The notes: a model not told the origin generated them from the sequence alone. Shown: positions 1-12,643, counted from the first letter of the stretch. The stretch: 64,000 nucleotides of DNA from Laccaria trichodermophora (GCA_018417955.1 JACTVC010000015.1:583862-647861); one strand, 5' to 3'. Program-made: numbers and translations.

Positions 1-72
1 GATTGAGGAAAATCAGTGAGGCCGTTCTCAGTCACACGTTAAAACCACAACTTACTATTTTTTGTCATTCAG

Positions 73-1214
73 ACGGCGCATCGCATGGGATGCGAGGGGA
101 CCCGAGGCACTGACGGTACATCGAGACAATGAACTACAACAACGGCGGCTGGTGCTGATGCGTCAGCTAAAACAGTTCCGTAACTTGCAAGATGTTTACA
201 CCCCTGCAGCCGCTGTCATGCTTGCTCAAGCGGAGGAAGCTCAGCAGCACCTTCCTGAGACGAAACGTGTTCAACCTGAGGTCGAGCACCAGCAGCTGTG
301 GCTTCCCTCTGCCCTTCCGGTCAATCATCGCATTCACAACTGCCGGGCAGGTTTGGTCAACATCGAAACAAGGCTACGGCAAGCACAATGCCTGGATGCA
401 CTAGAGAAGATTCGGACTCTTCAACGAGGTCGGCTGTCGTTCATTGGCTTTCGCAACAGAAACATTCGAGGTCAAAACCCAAATACGCGAGCCACAGACA
501 CGATTAGCCATATTGAGGACAAGTGCAAGGCACTCGCTGTCAAATACCGTGCAACACATCAGGCACTGCTTGAGCTGATCGGTCCAGGCGATTGGGAAAG
601 GGAGTTGAAGGAGCTGAATGATGGAGACCTAACGACACCTGACGGCACTGAAATTAGCATAGAGATTCCGAACGATGAGATCGGACCAGACGGCCGCCTT
701 TTGTCGAAAAAACGGCGAGTTGCCCTTGAAAGGGGACTCGGGGAGGGTAGGCGCGTGGTTTCATGGATCTGGAGAGTAAAAGGGCATGGGGAAGACGACG
801 GTTTGAACGACGGTTTGAATGAGGGTACGTCTTTCTTGGTTGAGTACATCATGGCGCTAAGTTTCCTCAGCTCTACGTGTCGAGTGGGCCAAGGCACGAG
901 CAAGGAGCTTACGGTGGTCGGAGGAGGTGATGCTATTGAAAGAAGAGATGAGGAGGGTTCGGAGAACTCTTGAGTGGAAGGCGTCGTGGTGGGACGACCG
1001 TCAAGAAGGATGGTCAGGTCTAGACGCAGCAGCATGCGAAGGGGTGAAGGCGTATGCAGCGCGACAGGCTGGTATCCAGCGTGATATTCACGCGCGATTC
1101 ACTCGCCTCTGGGACCAGCCTCTGGTACCCTTTACGCGTGATGAGGACAGTGGTGAGGGAAGCGCGACGGTCCTCGATCCGGCCGTCGAGGCATTCTTCG
1201 AGGACGATGATTAG
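73..1214 (+). CDS. KDZ transposase, C-terminal part (5' end outside window)
   Basis: This is the C-terminal region of a basidiomycete KDZ (Kyakuja-Dileera-Zisupton) transposase. Model: exon from about 73, after the acceptor TCATTCAG, to 824; a 46-nt intron with donor GTACGT; exon 871-1214 ending in TAG. The intron joins the frames exactly into ALRVEWAKARARSLRWSEEV. Family hallmarks are LWLPSALP, the QNPNTRA segment, GPGDWE, the basic SKKRR stretch and the Trp-rich EWKASWW helix, followed by an Asp/Glu-rich end. The catalytic core would lie upstream, outside the window. The frame is open throughout, unlike the KDZ copy at 59995-63511. Family assignment rests on recalled family patterns, not on a search. 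Confidence 0.8.
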
Positions 1215-2041
1215 ATTATCATGTAGCTGACACTGTCCTTCGATTTGTTTGTATAAAAACATTACACATGAGTCAAGGTAACATGTATTCTACTTTTCCT
1301 GCTCTTATATGGGAAGGGTGGATTGCCCTGGGTGATGGGTAGCCACTTCAACCATTGTTTACATTTGTGTACCGAAGGCATCATTCAAATCTGCACAGGA
1401 AAGTTATGTTGTCTTACTCACCAGGACAGTGCGAAAGTCCAAAGTTTTAGTACAGGAAGGAAAGGGAATGAATTGAGCTTGCCATCTATACCATTTTGAG
1501 GAGAGCCTGGCAGACACGGAGGTGGCCGCATGGTATCAAATTCACCCTACATCAATGTTTACTATTGTGTACCAAAGGCGTCAAAAGGCCAACGTCATCC
1601 GAAACAGGTTTGTCGAATCCAGCTATCATGGTTGCAATCGACGGAGGGAAACTATTCGGAAGCGTCAGAACATTATTAAAGATATATTTGGTGAATTTTC
1701 CGAGGTTCTTTCTAGAAAAAACAAAGCTGTAGAGCAGAAATATCACCTCAGATTTAAAACTGTGCATTGTTGACATATATTTAGACATAAAGAAGCAAGA
1801 TCTATTATACACCGAAATATATATATCTACTGCAAAAACCCATGCTTAGGGCCAATGCAAGGATGCACCCTCCCAGCAATGGACTTAGGTGGGTGGGTTC
1901 AGTCAATATAGTATATGGCTACAGCCAAGGGTGCCCCAAGGCCTTCTCCCTCGACCACGTTGGGTTTCCCCTTCTCAGCCTCAATTGCCTATTCCACACT
2001 CCACGTCACCCGTCACCGTCGCCTCGCGTTGGGTGCAAGCC
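1215..2041. other. Intergenic, no gene seen
   Basis: AT-richer spacer between the KDZ 3' end and the next gene. Short open frames at 1496-1812 overlap on both strands and show no family signal. I see no repeat or RNA gene here. Confidence 0.5.
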
Positions 2042-3175
2042 ATGGCAACCTCTCCGAGTCACTCTAGTTCTAGAGCATCGTCGCTGGCTCGACATTCCAG
2101 GAGCTCTGGCGATCACAGCTCCAGGCGACGCTCGGCTTCACCGCCACGAAGTTATTCGCGTCCCGCGGGTACGATGCCTAATCAGAGAGCGGTATTTGTG
2201 GAAAGCTTGCGAGAGATGGCGAACCGGTATTCGTCAGACGCCAGCCCCTGGGTAAGCAAAAAACCCTTACGATGGAACGCGGACTTTCTGGACGTGGGGT
2301 ACTTGCTCATTCCAAATGACAATGCGCAGTCCAGGCTACGGTATTGGGCCGCTTGCTCTCCGGACGCCACCTCGCTGCAGGACCTTCTGCTTAAAGCAGT
2401 CTGCAACGGCCTACCATTCAGTATCGGGGTCAAGGTGGAGGACTTCGGCAGGTTTAAGCCAGAAGACGTATCCGACACGGATCGATTAGTTGGAAAGCCA
2501 ACATCCACCATTGAGGCGCCATTTGCTTACACTGCTCAGGGTGCTCTACGTGCTTACTACTTAAGCCGAGTCAACGATATTATACACCGCCCTCACGCTA
2601 GGATTCTGATTGGTCTAGGAGGTCCAGAAGCTTGGTTAGGACGTAAATGGGGTGGCTCTGAACTTGTAGCGCAGTTTATGGAAGGACCTTCGCCAGACGT
2701 CTATCTTCATCGTCGTGGCTACATCGATTCCGACGATGAACATCCTATGTTTCTACACACGGATGAAATGACGCCTCAAGAAATCGACATACTTTTCGGC
2801 TGTATTCGCGGTGACAGCGACAAAGATCGGTCCCTATATCCTTCGAAGGACATTTTGGACGAGGGTTGTTTCTTCTGGTCTGGAGAGTGGGATGCCCGCA
2901 TGGACACCATGTTTAATGATATCACAAAGGAGATACTACAAGGCTCGGCGAAGTTCCGAACCCCCGGCATGTGGAATGACTACTTCCGCCGGCTAAACCG
3001 CAGTCACAGAGGGTCCAGGGAACGCCTCAGTCAAGTTGTCCCCGCCATGCTCACTCGTCTTCACTCCAGGATCATCGACGGTTTCCCAGTGGACTGGAAC
3101 AAACGGCGCCTTTCGGGTATCGAATTACCGGAGGAGTATAGGCCACGTCAAATCGGAAATAGGGGGGCTATGTAA
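2042..3175 (+). CDS. Multicopy Agaricomycete protein of unknown function
   Basis: A single uninterrupted frame of 377 codons from the ATG at 2042. The frame stays open back to 1889, and a later ATG lies at 2174, so the start is uncertain. The N-terminus is Ser/Arg-rich and low in complexity. The body is compact and carries DVGYLLIPND, RLRYWAACS, APFAYTAQGALRAYYLS, ILIGLGGPEAWLGRKWGG, a DSDDEHPMFLHTDEM acidic motif and GFPVDWNKRRL near the end. I recognise this as a family highly expanded in mushroom genomes and usually annotated hypothetical; I do not know its function. It is intact and lies just outside the 30-kb element, beside a KDZ gene. Confidence 0.7.
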   Translation: MATSPSHSSSRASSLARHSRSSGDHSSRRRSASPPRSYSRPAGTMPNQRAVFVESLREMANRYSSDASPWVSKKPLRWNADFLDVGYLLIPNDNAQSRLRYWAACSPDATSLQDLLLKAVCNGLPFSIGVKVEDFGRFKPEDVSDTDRLVGKPTSTIEAPFAYTAQGALRAYYLSRVNDIIHRPHARILIGLGGPEAWLGRKWGGSELVAQFMEGPSPDVYLHRRGYIDSDDEHPMFLHTDEMTPQEIDILFGCIRGDSDKDRSLYPSKDILDEGCFFWSGEWDARMDTMFNDITKEILQGSAKFRTPGMWNDYFRRLNRSHRGSRERLSQVVPAMLTRLHSRIIDGFPVDWNKRRLSGIELPEEYRPRQIGNRGAM

Positions 3176-4339
3176 CGGGTATGGTTGCAGGATGACCCCT
3201 TTGTACGAGTATTCCTGATTCCACGTTAAGTCACAGAGTTCTGCTTATGGTCATTAGTCACATAGTCACGATTGTTTATGATACCTTTAGTCACGCTTGT
3301 ATTTTGATCTCATCTTTTATCCATCATTCTTGCTACCGCTTGTAGTTCTCGAGTATCGTCTTCACGACTCGATCACACGCGTACCAGGGATATTGTAAGA
3401 AGGTGAGTAGCATAGTGACTTATAGAAGAGAGCTCGTGACTCTCCTGTAGCTGATTCTTTATTTCTTCCCATCTTGCACAGAAGATCTTACTACATCTTC
3501 TTGCGGCATTCCGAGGAAGAAGAGTATGTCTACGCTCGTGGCTTACCAGAGCATCAGTAGCTACTCGCGTAGTAGGATTGACTCCTGAGACTCAGATTAG
3601 ACCTTCAGCGGAGGTCTTCACACCATAGTGATAACCTTCACCACAGAAGCTCACCAGTCACACTTTGTCGTTGTTGCTCGAACCCCGTAAATCTACATGG
3701 TCCTCCGAACAGGTTCCCACACTACCCTGTAGGTTCTGTATATCTCCATTGGTCATAACCAGCTGATGATTCGTCAGAAAGGAACCTGTGTATGGTACAA
3801 TATGTGTATCGGTGGCCTCCAGTATGCAACAGTAGACTCCACCGGCAGGTTGCCAGATGTGAGCAATCCCCTTTGTACTTCGTTTTTCCCACTAACATGG
3901 TGATTAGGGGACGATACTCTTGACCATCATCGATGACGACGGCGAGAGGGTTACCTTACCGTACGTCCTTTTTACTCTATCCAAACGCCATTTCACCTAT
4001 TACGAAAGGGCATGTGGCGTAACACAGGTCTCTTAATACGTCATACCATTACTACCTGTATCTTTTTCAAAAAAAAATTCATGTCGAGCCTTGTTTGAAA
4101 GCCCGGATGAGCAGAAAGTAGTTGGCTGATCTGAAAGGCCTGGCGCAACCGGACAGGAAAGACGCCGATCCTATCCTAATTATAGTATGACCCTGACAGA
4201 CCTGGAATTATGTCCCTGTTCTACGTAATAAATAAATCCATGCCCGAGCCTCATGTTTTGCCAGTTAAAAGTGTCAAAAATCCTTTTTTTTTGTTCATGA
4301 CTGCCCCAGATTTCTTTCAATATACAAGGGATCTAGCTC
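3176..4339. other. Intergenic, no gene seen
   Basis: No open frame with family-like content on either strand. It is the immediate left flank of the 30-kb element. Confidence 0.5.
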
Positions 4340-4347
4340 GATACTTC
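4340..4347. repeat. Left target-site duplication GATACTTC
   Basis: GATACTTC directly precedes the inverted-repeat start CACTTCAGTCACCC at 4348. The same octamer lies at 34484-34491 beside the far end. If the base at the right boundary is assigned to the element, the match is 7 bp (ATACTTC). Confidence 0.75.
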
Positions 4348-5706
4348 CACTTCAGTCACCCATTTTTGGGTACCTATGAGGTACATCAATTCCTTGATTT
4401 AGGGTACCTTGAGGGTACCCATTCCGGGGTGGTATATGAGCTCCATACCAATACCATGGTACCATGGAATGGAAAACCCATACCATACCCACTCATACCA
4501 ATACCATGTCACCATACCATACCAGATGGTATGATGTCACTTCATACCATCATACCAAGGCTGACATAGGGTGTCTGGGGTCCTTTTCCAAAATATATAA
4601 ATTATTTTTGCAGGCTGCAATACTGGTCCATTGGGTGCCATTTTTTGTGGGGTGGTTCTCCAGGTTTTTCCTGAGATATTAGGCTACAAATTGAGGCCAG
4701 ATAGTTCAAACCATCTATTGAAAATGAGTTTAAATAGGCTTTATCCCAGCTTTCCCATGCATCCAAAGCCATTTAATGATACATATCTTTCCCAATCCTG
4801 TCTATTAGAACAATATCAAACAAAACCACATCTATTGTGATGAAGTGGTCATAGAGAAAAAAAGAAAAGTGGAAAGGCTTTCAATAATAGGTTAAATATA
4901 TTTTGCCCAGTAGGGCCAATCAGACAGTCCTGCCTACTTACATAGCATACACATATAGTATGGCCAACAACACCATCATATAATCTCAATTTTCTTAAAA
5001 ACTACATATGTTGGAAAATCCAAAGTCTTGTCAGAGTCTTCATTATCAAAATATTATACCATGGTATTGTAATCCCATGTTGCACTCTCATACCATACCA
5101 TACCATGGTATTGCACTCCCATAACATACCATACCATGGTATTACACCCTCATACCATACCATACCATACCATGGTATTGCACTCCCATACCATACCATA
5201 CTATGGTATTACACCCTCATACCATACCATACCATACCATACCATGGTATAGCACCCTCATACCATACCATACCATGGTATCACACTCCCATACCATACC
5301 ATACCATACCATACCATGCACCCTCATACCATACCATGGTATCAGGAACCATAATCTATTTTTATTTAGGCAGAGGAAGGCAGAAAACCCTCATTTCGAA
5401 GTTTGTTTACATATATTTACCAATAGCTTTGACTGAAGTAAGGCTAAAATTTTGTAGTGTCCGCTTTGATGTGTGCACTATTTCCTAATTGGGAAAAGTG
5501 TTACACTTTTTTCTGCCACACCTAATGTCAGGCACAGTGTGCAGTTAGGTTGGGAACTGTTTCCCACGGTCTTTGGGCCACTGGAGTTAGTGGCTAGCTT
5601 AGTGTTGTCATTGTTCATGACGATGTCTGCACTATTTCCAAATTGGGCCATTTCCTAATTGGGAAAAGCGTTACACTTTTTTCTGCCACACCTAATGTCA
5701 GGCACA
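4348..5706. repeat. Outer left arm of the terminal inverted repeat (1359 bp)
   Basis: This arm matches 33126-34484 in reverse orientation with exactly the same length, 1359 bp. Every stretch I compared matches and the same short frames read out of both arms, so divergence is very low. It holds palindromes such as GGTACC and CCATGG, an ATACC pentamer array, and two copies of a unit that starts TTTCCTAATTGGGAAAAG and runs through GCCACACCTAATGTCAGGC. The frames in it are not credible genes. Confidence 0.9.
5089..5343. repeat. ATACC pentamer array (mirror copy at 33489-33743)
   Basis: Blocks of two to five ATACC units alternate with CATGGTAT palindromes and short spacers of the types CACTCCC and CACCCTC. 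Translated frames give Tyr/His/Pro repeats only. The mirrored copy in the right arm keeps the same block lengths. Confidence 0.9.
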
Positions 5707-6122
5707 CACTGGGGGAGTTGGCTTGTTTGTGCAGCGGGGAAATTGTGATTAAAACGAGTATATAATAAAATCTTGTTTTGGTTTGAAGCGCTGGAGAAAA
5801 CTTGAAAGAACTTAAATTTTATTCTTCAAATTGTCTAGTATTTACTGTCCACTTTTTACCAGAATATAATTACAAATTGTTTTGCTTAAACCATGTAAGG
5901 AAAGAGGGAAGATATAAATAATATATCTAGCAGCAAGGCACGAGAAAAAAGCTGATAATATTAGAGAATATTTTTACATTATATGACCCAGATAAATGTC
6001 TCAATGGGTTTCCATTTGATCGCCGACTTGTAAGGTGAATATATTCGGATCTTAGGCACTGATCAAAGTGTGGTTAGAATGTGGCAGAATTGAGTCACGT
6101 CACGCCCCGACGATTTCCAGAA
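5707..6122. repeat. Inner left arm, diverged inverted repeat
   Basis: This pairs in inverted orientation with about 31250-31667. Shared stretches include CACTGGGGGAG, AAAATCTTGTTTT, GAGAAAACTTGAA and, at the inner edge, CCCCGACGATTTCCAGAA. By eye, identity is clearly lower than in the outer arm, with many substitutions and small indels. Homology stops near 6122. Confidence 0.75.
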
Positions 6123-8124
6123 CCAGTAATAGGGCGCGCATTTTTTCTGGGCCTTTGTAGGCCTAGGAGTCTTCAGTACTAGTGACCGTTTCCTTGTTAT
6201 GAATTCATGATTAATATCATAACTCTAGATTTATGATTAATGTACGCCATCGCGATCACGTACGTAAGTCATGATCAGATGCACAGTCAAATATTGCGTA
6301 AAGAACAATGATTTTGTGCAACTAGACTTCTGACTTCGCTTATCGCCCTCTGGTTTCTCCACTACTCACCTCCTTCTTCCTTACACCTATTGGCCTTGCC
6401 AAAGGTGTACTCGCTTCCCACCTTCCCTCCTTGCTGATATGGCCTTTTGGATTTTCCATGGGTCCATGCTCAGATCAACTTCATAGTCACCCGGCGCCAA
6501 TTCCTTCCTGGAGAAGACACCAGCTGCCAGTGCGGGGAACCACTCCAAACCCCCGAGCACAACATCAAGGGCTGCACCCGATAGTTGAACCGGCGCGGAC
6601 ACTCAGGCTGCAGAAGGACGAGAGCTGGCACTCCCGGAACTACTGGTCAACAAACGGCATAGCAGCGCCAACAGAACTTGTCAAGGAGACAGGCGCATTT
6701 ACATTCTCCGAAGAGAAATGCAAACCAAAAGCGACGCCTACATATTTCGACGAGCCGTGACCACCGGACCCGGACTCGGGCTACGAGACAAAACCTATCA
6801 CGCTCGCAAGCACGCACTGCAGCCACAGCGATGACACAGCCCGAGCGCGCCAGTATTCATTTCTTTCCTAGCACCCCCGTGCACACGTCACCACCTGTTC
6901 TTCTGGGCACTTAAACCCATTTCTTCTGTCACCCATATGCATGGCCTTGGTCTGATTACTGCAGTGGTGGACTTGTTCTCGCGTTCATTGCATCCGTCAA
7001 TGGGACAGGCGGGACGTTGAGAAGGGCGAGCGTAACACCAGTACGGAATCTTCTTTTGAGATCAACGCGACCATGTTTTTTTACTTTCTTTTGCTATCAA
7101 TAACGACGCCAACCCTGCCATGCATGCCTTTGTCATTTCTCCCGACATTTTCACCGCCATTTGCTTCGCTGGATGTGACCTAATTGACTCTCCTATCGGA
7201 CCTGACGGCAAGCCGTTCAAGCTCTCTGACTCCAACCGGTCAGGAGCTCTCACCGCCCGTGGTTATGACGCTGGAAGATACCTTCCAGCCTTCTCCTGTT
7301 GATCGCGCCAGCGTCAGCGTTGCTGTTGTGACCGTCTTCAACTCGACATCCCTTGGGTCGGCAAGACCTCTACCGACCTTTCTGTTATGATCAATGTTAG
7401 CAGTAAGTCTAGTTTCATCAGTCTTTCGCCGCTATCCACTCAGTTATATTTCAGCGACCGTTTAGTCCCTTCACAGCCGCATTTCCTCTCTTTCAAGCAC
7501 AAGACCATTCATCATCTTTTTGGCTCAATTTCATGCAGACTGCCTGGTGCTGGTGCTGGGGTCACTGAGGAGTTTACGGCTACTCCGAGCAGGTGCCGGT
7601 GGCATCACAATGAACACAAAGGGCCAGCACGGAGCCGAGGGGCATACAGCTACCTCTGGGACTCATTACGTTGTAAGCTTGAGTGCGTTAAAACGGATAT
7701 ACTAGTACTGAGGCATCGTGGTACGTTAAATCGTTAAGTCATGCCTTGTAAAGTACTCACGGCATAAAGTCAAGAAATCATAGATGTCATCGCGAAACGT
7801 AAAGTGTCGTATTGTGGTACGTTCAATCATCAAGTATCGTCTCGTAAAGTACTCATGAAGTCATCAAGTCATCAAATTGTTTCATCACAATCAAGTGTTG
7901 AAGTTTCCAGAAATTTGCTCGTTGTGAGTCGTAAGTTGTCAAAGTCGTAATATATGGAACTGGTTTCGAAGTCACAAAACTTTCAGAAGTCTTATGCCTT
8001 CAGTCGCGGACATTGGATGCGATTATCGAGTGTATTCTCAGGGGGGAGCGAAGAAGGAGGGTTGGATATAGTTCATGAATCTATAAATTCAAGTCAGCGC
8101 ATTTCCAAAGAGTATTTTTATGGC
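6123..8124. other. Element interior without a convincing gene
   Basis: Short frames at 6431-6760 and 7120-7302 have no family signal I recognise. An imperfect direct repeat of about 90 bp lies near 7715-7860, sharing TGGTACGTT and GTAAAGTACTCA. Degenerate captured sequence is possible but not shown. Confidence 0.4.
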
Positions 8125-10364
8125 TTACTGGAAGATTTGTGTGTCGTGGTTGAAATCATAATTTTGTATCATGGGTCTTACAATGATAGCGCCATCAAGG
8201 CGAGTCTGGTCGGCGAGCCACGCTTCATTATACGCATTCGTTGGAAGTTGGGAAACAAAACGTTTTGAAGTGCTAAAAGGACCATCGGGGTTATGAATCC
8301 TTTTCCGTGGGTATGCACCCCTAGACTTTGGGGAAAGCATACGCCGCATGATAATGTGCAGGGTGTCGAAGATCTGGAGCCACTCTGAGATTGATGGGTT
8401 CCTCCAAACAGGACGACGAACATAGAAAAGGGGTGCACGACGGCGAGTTTGCGGCCTCTGGTTCATGAGTTCTTCCGACTCTGACTCATCTGAGGACATT
8501 CCTTCAACACCCAATCTTTGTAACATGGCAATGTGTCGATGTAGATGCGGATGTTGATTGGCAGTATCGAGGCGACGATGAAATAGCTACGATTGGGTGG
8601 GTCAGAGTCGGACGTGAAGAGCGAGAGCTGCAACTTACGATACGTTTTCTTTGCCAGCGTCGGACAGCCTGACTTTGGATTAATCGGCTTCCAACGCTCT
8701 GGCTGTGATTACCCCACTTTGCCTTCAAAGTTTTCACTCTCGTCAAAAAGCGCCGTGTAACGTCGTCGAATACGGTTGGTGTAAGCGGCATCCGGTGGAA
8801 GGTTGCAAAGTCAACAACAAAGACTCTTGCGGCAGATCGGTTCCAGGGACTACGTGGTGGACCATGCAAGTCGACTCGAAAGTTTGAAATAGTGCAGCAA
8901 GCCTCCCATCCCTCACGACTCGGAGGCCAGCGATGATTGAAAGCGGAAACTTCATTTTCCGTGGCGACTCGAAGCCGGTTATTCATGAGCTTGCTGATAT
9001 GTAATCTAACCGATTTCTTCAAAAATGTCAGCTATGACTATGGTTGTTGAACCAACAACATTCTCACCGCCATAGCAATGGAGTGTGGGGATCGAATTCG
9101 GATACCGGTTGTCATCTTGGGACCCCGTTGGGGCTTTGGCTGTACTGCGCTCGGGATTGAGGTGAAGGAGGAGGCCAAGTTTGATAAGCCATTGGTCAAG
9201 TTTGCGTTCAGACGCTCTTCCATTTCTTGTAATTTTCTCCATAGTTGAGCCTAGAAGAATATTACTGCTAAGTTACGAAGATCAAGCAGACCCCATCTAT
9301 ACGCACGATTCCGTCTTCAGCCTCGTCTTCCCCGTCGTCCTCATCATCGCCTCCATATTCAAAATTCTCCTCATTATCATCCCACCCCTTATTCTCCTCC
9401 TCCTCCTCCTCCTCCTCCTCCTCCTCCTCCTCCTCCTCCTTCTTCTTCTTCCTTCTCATCATCCCTTTGAGCAAAAGATGATCCGTTGTCAAAGGCATCA
9501 AAGTGTTGTGTTGGCCATATGGACGGTTGGAATCCGTCTGGGCCGGAATCGTCGTAGATATTGGAGGGACGCCTATTTGCGGGACGCCTAGTGGAGGGCG
9601 GTGTAGCGGGCATGTATTCTGCTGGAAACACAGAAGGCTCCATGTCATCAACGTTCATTGGATGCGGTCCAGTGGGTGACATGGCTGGTAGAGGTTGATC
9701 ATCCATGTGAGGGTTGACAGGAGATAGGCGTGACGGCCCTGGACGTGGTGGATGAGGCAAATGAGCGTACCACTGACCACCAGGATCAGAGTGTGTCTTT
9801 CGTTTACCCCTGCCTTCATCGGCCCTTCCTTTGCCCTTGTCCTGAGGTCCTGGCTGAAATGGGACCGGACGAAATGTGGAAGAAGGGGCGTTGTTGGAAT
9901 TGGTAGGGTCACTGGTCCTGCGGCCGGGAGTTGTAAGTGGTGGGGACGTTCTCAGCTGCGGAGAAGTCCTCAACCGCGGGGATGGTCTGAGCGGTGGGGA
10001 CCGAGCAAGAGGAGAGGTCGGGACTGGCAATGGTGGATTGCCTAACGTAGATTGATGCGTGTTAGAGGGAGTGGGATTGGTAGGGTTACTGGTCCTGCGG
10101 CCGGGAGTTGTGAGTGGTGGGGACGTTCTCAGCTGCGGGGAAGTCCTCAACCGCGGGGATGGTCTGAGCGGTGGGGAACGAGCAAGAGGAGAGGTCGGGC
10201 CTGGGAATGATGGATTGCCGAACGTAGATTGATGCGTGTTAGAGTGAGCGTCGTGACCATAGCCCGCGTACAAATCAGGGTTTGGCCTATAGTCTTCAAG
10301 AACATCCTCAAGATAAGATTTGAAGCAAGAGAACATACAGAAAGCTCACCGTTGACATTTTCAT
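8125..10364 (-). CDS. Pro-rich multicopy Agaricomycete protein, family with MSSDES motif
   Basis: Five-exon minus-strand model: 10364-10350, 10306-9292, 9250-9068, 8989-8639 and 8586-8125. The last two exons join exactly, in phase 0 across a 52-nt intron, into LFHRRLDTANQHPH...LQRLGVEGMSSDES. They are followed by a conserved C-terminal block with SEWLQIFDTLHII and SQLPTNAYNEAWL. The middle has a coiled-coil-like LQEMEERLNANLTN. The long exon encodes two 59-residue Pro/Ser/Arg repeats, then an acidic tract. The frame shifts by one base inside the CTC/GAG microsatellite at 9394-9452, so this copy may be broken or the run length may vary. The first exon and start are weakly supported. I recognise the family as a multicopy hypothetical; its function is unknown. 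Confidence 0.6.
9394..9452. repeat. CTC/CTT trinucleotide microsatellite inside a gene
   Basis: A run of CTC triplets followed by CTT triplets. On the minus strand it reads as poly-Glu or poly-Gly depending on frame, and it is where the long exon changes frame. Confidence 0.95.
9901..10248. repeat. Two tandem 177-bp coding repeats
   Basis: The stretch beginning TGGTAGGG at 9901 recurs at 10078, giving a 177-bp period (59 codons, so frame-preserving). It encodes two copies of a Pro/Ser/Arg block with LARSPPLRPSPRLRTS. The second copy is slightly shorter and a few bases differ. Confidence 0.85.
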
Positions 10365-11336
10365 CACGAGAAAGGTTCATAGAGCTTATCTCCGGACTGG
10401 CCGCGTTGCTGTGCGAGATTGAGAGATTTTCCAAGTTCACTGAGCTTACATATGGATTGGGAGGATATGTATCGGGGAACAGAGTTGAAGAGTGCTGAAG
10501 ATTAGGCGGGGATGATGGTGGCGTCGTATTGGGTGAATTGAAACCACCTCGACGAGGCTCTCCTGCTTCCCGAATCAAAATCAAATGATGTTCAATTGAA
10601 AGAAAACCATCCTACTGGTGGGGGAATTTCTGGAACGGAAGTTGGCTGAGGGGGAGTATGACGAGGCCATGTTTGAAACTCGGAGTGTCAGACTTCGCAA
10701 TGCTCTTGTGAACGTTCATATATCTTCAACGTGGACGTACTTTCACAGGCTGGTCACAAGTCTTGACAATCTGGACAGATCTTAGCCGACCTGTATCGAT
10801 TATCTGGACGTCGCGAGTCATCGTGATCTGTAGCGGCGTGTACATGTACTGGATGCTGCATGTCGCAATCATGTGCACTTTGTCCAGGGGTTCGAATTCG
10901 CGATCGATAATCATACCTTTTCGATGCGGCCAATGAGCGTGCCTGCATTGCAGTTCTAATGCAAAGGTACGTTCTCACTATCATTAATTATATAAATAGG
11001 TCAATTTTGGGCTGCAAGTTCAAGATATGACTTTCTAATGAACCCTCGATTTTAGGTGCAAGGAAAACAATATTTCGAGACTTTAAATTCAGATACGAGC
11101 TTCACTACAGCTGAAAAGAACTACATCGTGGAGAGTTGATACATTCGCTAAAAAACAAAACCAGCTTGAACATTTGCAAAGAAAGGGGACTGAAAATTGT
11201 TATCAGCAAAGGAACCTGTAGCTTACGGACACACCCACCAGGATCATCTCTGGAGGAGGATATCCGGCGTCGACGGCCTCGGTGACCCTTGATAGGTAAC
11301 TGTAAAGTGAATTGATTCCGATGGATAACTATTTAT

Positions 11337-11988
11337 TTAAAAAAAATAGGCGTACAGTTGAATGGCTAACTCAAAGGTCTTCTTTCTGGCAGTGGGACGA
11401 GAAAGAACCGGAACCCTGGTTCCAATTTGGAACGCCGCCAGCTCTCCGCGCCAGGGTGTACTCGGTTTGACCTTGAGCAGAGTTTGGTTTACTGCCATGG
11501 TCGGCTCACTATAGCCGATGATGACAATATTTGCGCCCTCGACCGTGACGCGGGCATGATGAAGTTTGGGAGCGAGGTTGGGTTTGGGTTTGAATAGGCC
11601 CATGACATCGATTTGGTCGATGTTCGGGCTTCTGTCGTCAGGAGCATCGTCCATCATTGGAAATGCGCAAAGGCGGCGGCCAGACGTGTTGTACAAGGAG
11701 TAAAGATATCCGTATGCAGCGACATTGAGGTGCTCCTGAACACTATTAGCATATTCAAGAGGAGTATTATTGAAAACTAACCCCATCAGTCGTGGGAACA
11801 GCATCGCAATCCATCTCCACTAGCGTATTGTCCCCCGCTAAGTCGGACCTTGAAGAATGGGGGAGATGGTTGACGTGTGAGAGACGTCCGCTACGACGAG
11901 GTGCTGAAGCTGTTTCCTGAGAGAGCTCGAGAGGTTCATAGGATGTAGCGCTGAGGTCGTAAGACTTGTACGCACCATGTTCAAACAA
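11337..11988 (-). CDS. Two-exon hypothetical protein
   Basis: Exons 11988-11782 and 11735-11337 join in phase 0 across a 46-nt intron (donor GTTAGT, acceptor TTCAG). The product is 201 residues beginning MFEHGAYKSYDLS. Conserved-looking blocks are EMDCDAVPTTDG, EHLNVAAYGYLY, APDDRSPNIDQIDVMGLF, GYSEPTMAVNQT and STPWRGELAAFQIGTRV, giving a beta-rich single-domain impression. No signal peptide or membrane segment. It resembles a multicopy mushroom hypothetical family; function unknown. It is intact and divergent to the WD40 gene. Confidence 0.6.
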
Positions 11989-12643
11989 TGAGTTTAAAGT
12001 GGGTTTGGGATCTGGGACGCGGACATGTGCAACTTTTGGGGAATCATTTATATACCTGGAAGCTGTCTAGTCTACGGCTTGGACATGCGTTCACTCAAGG
12101 GCCTTTTAGTTTTCAGCCAAGTCGGTCATGATCGCGCATACCTGACATATGCGCACATCCGCATCGATATCTCGACTCTTCTGGATGATCTGCACTCTAA
12201 CCGTCTTTAGTATATCTCAACACGAGGCTAAAGACATGAGGCTCAGGTCTATAGCTAGGACGCGGAATGTACGAGTTCGAATTGGCAGTAAAGCTAAAGC
12301 TAGCAATACTTTTCGGTGTCCTCAACCTGGAGAAAGAACAGCCCAATTTTGCTAACCAAGGAGCTCTGGGCTGCAATATCTGCTAGTTGTTATAATTACA
12401 CGTCTAGATCTCAAGTATTTGTGGCCGGTGCTTTATCAATCGGCCGGCCCGCTGAGCCGGCTCGGCTACGAAAAGGGACTACGTACATGTTTAGCGCCCC
12501 TTACCTTGTCTTCTATTCTGACTGGATCGATGCATGCGCAGAGGGAACTGTCACTGTTTCAAATTCCGAAATTTTTTGGGGGTCTCTGGACGTGAGATTC
12601 ACTTCGTTCTTGAATCCCCATTCTTCCATCCGACTCTCATACT

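Noticed and set aside
4464..5488. Tyr/His/Pro-rich frames in the arm as genes
   Set aside because: They are translations of the ATACC array and appear identically in the mirror arm.
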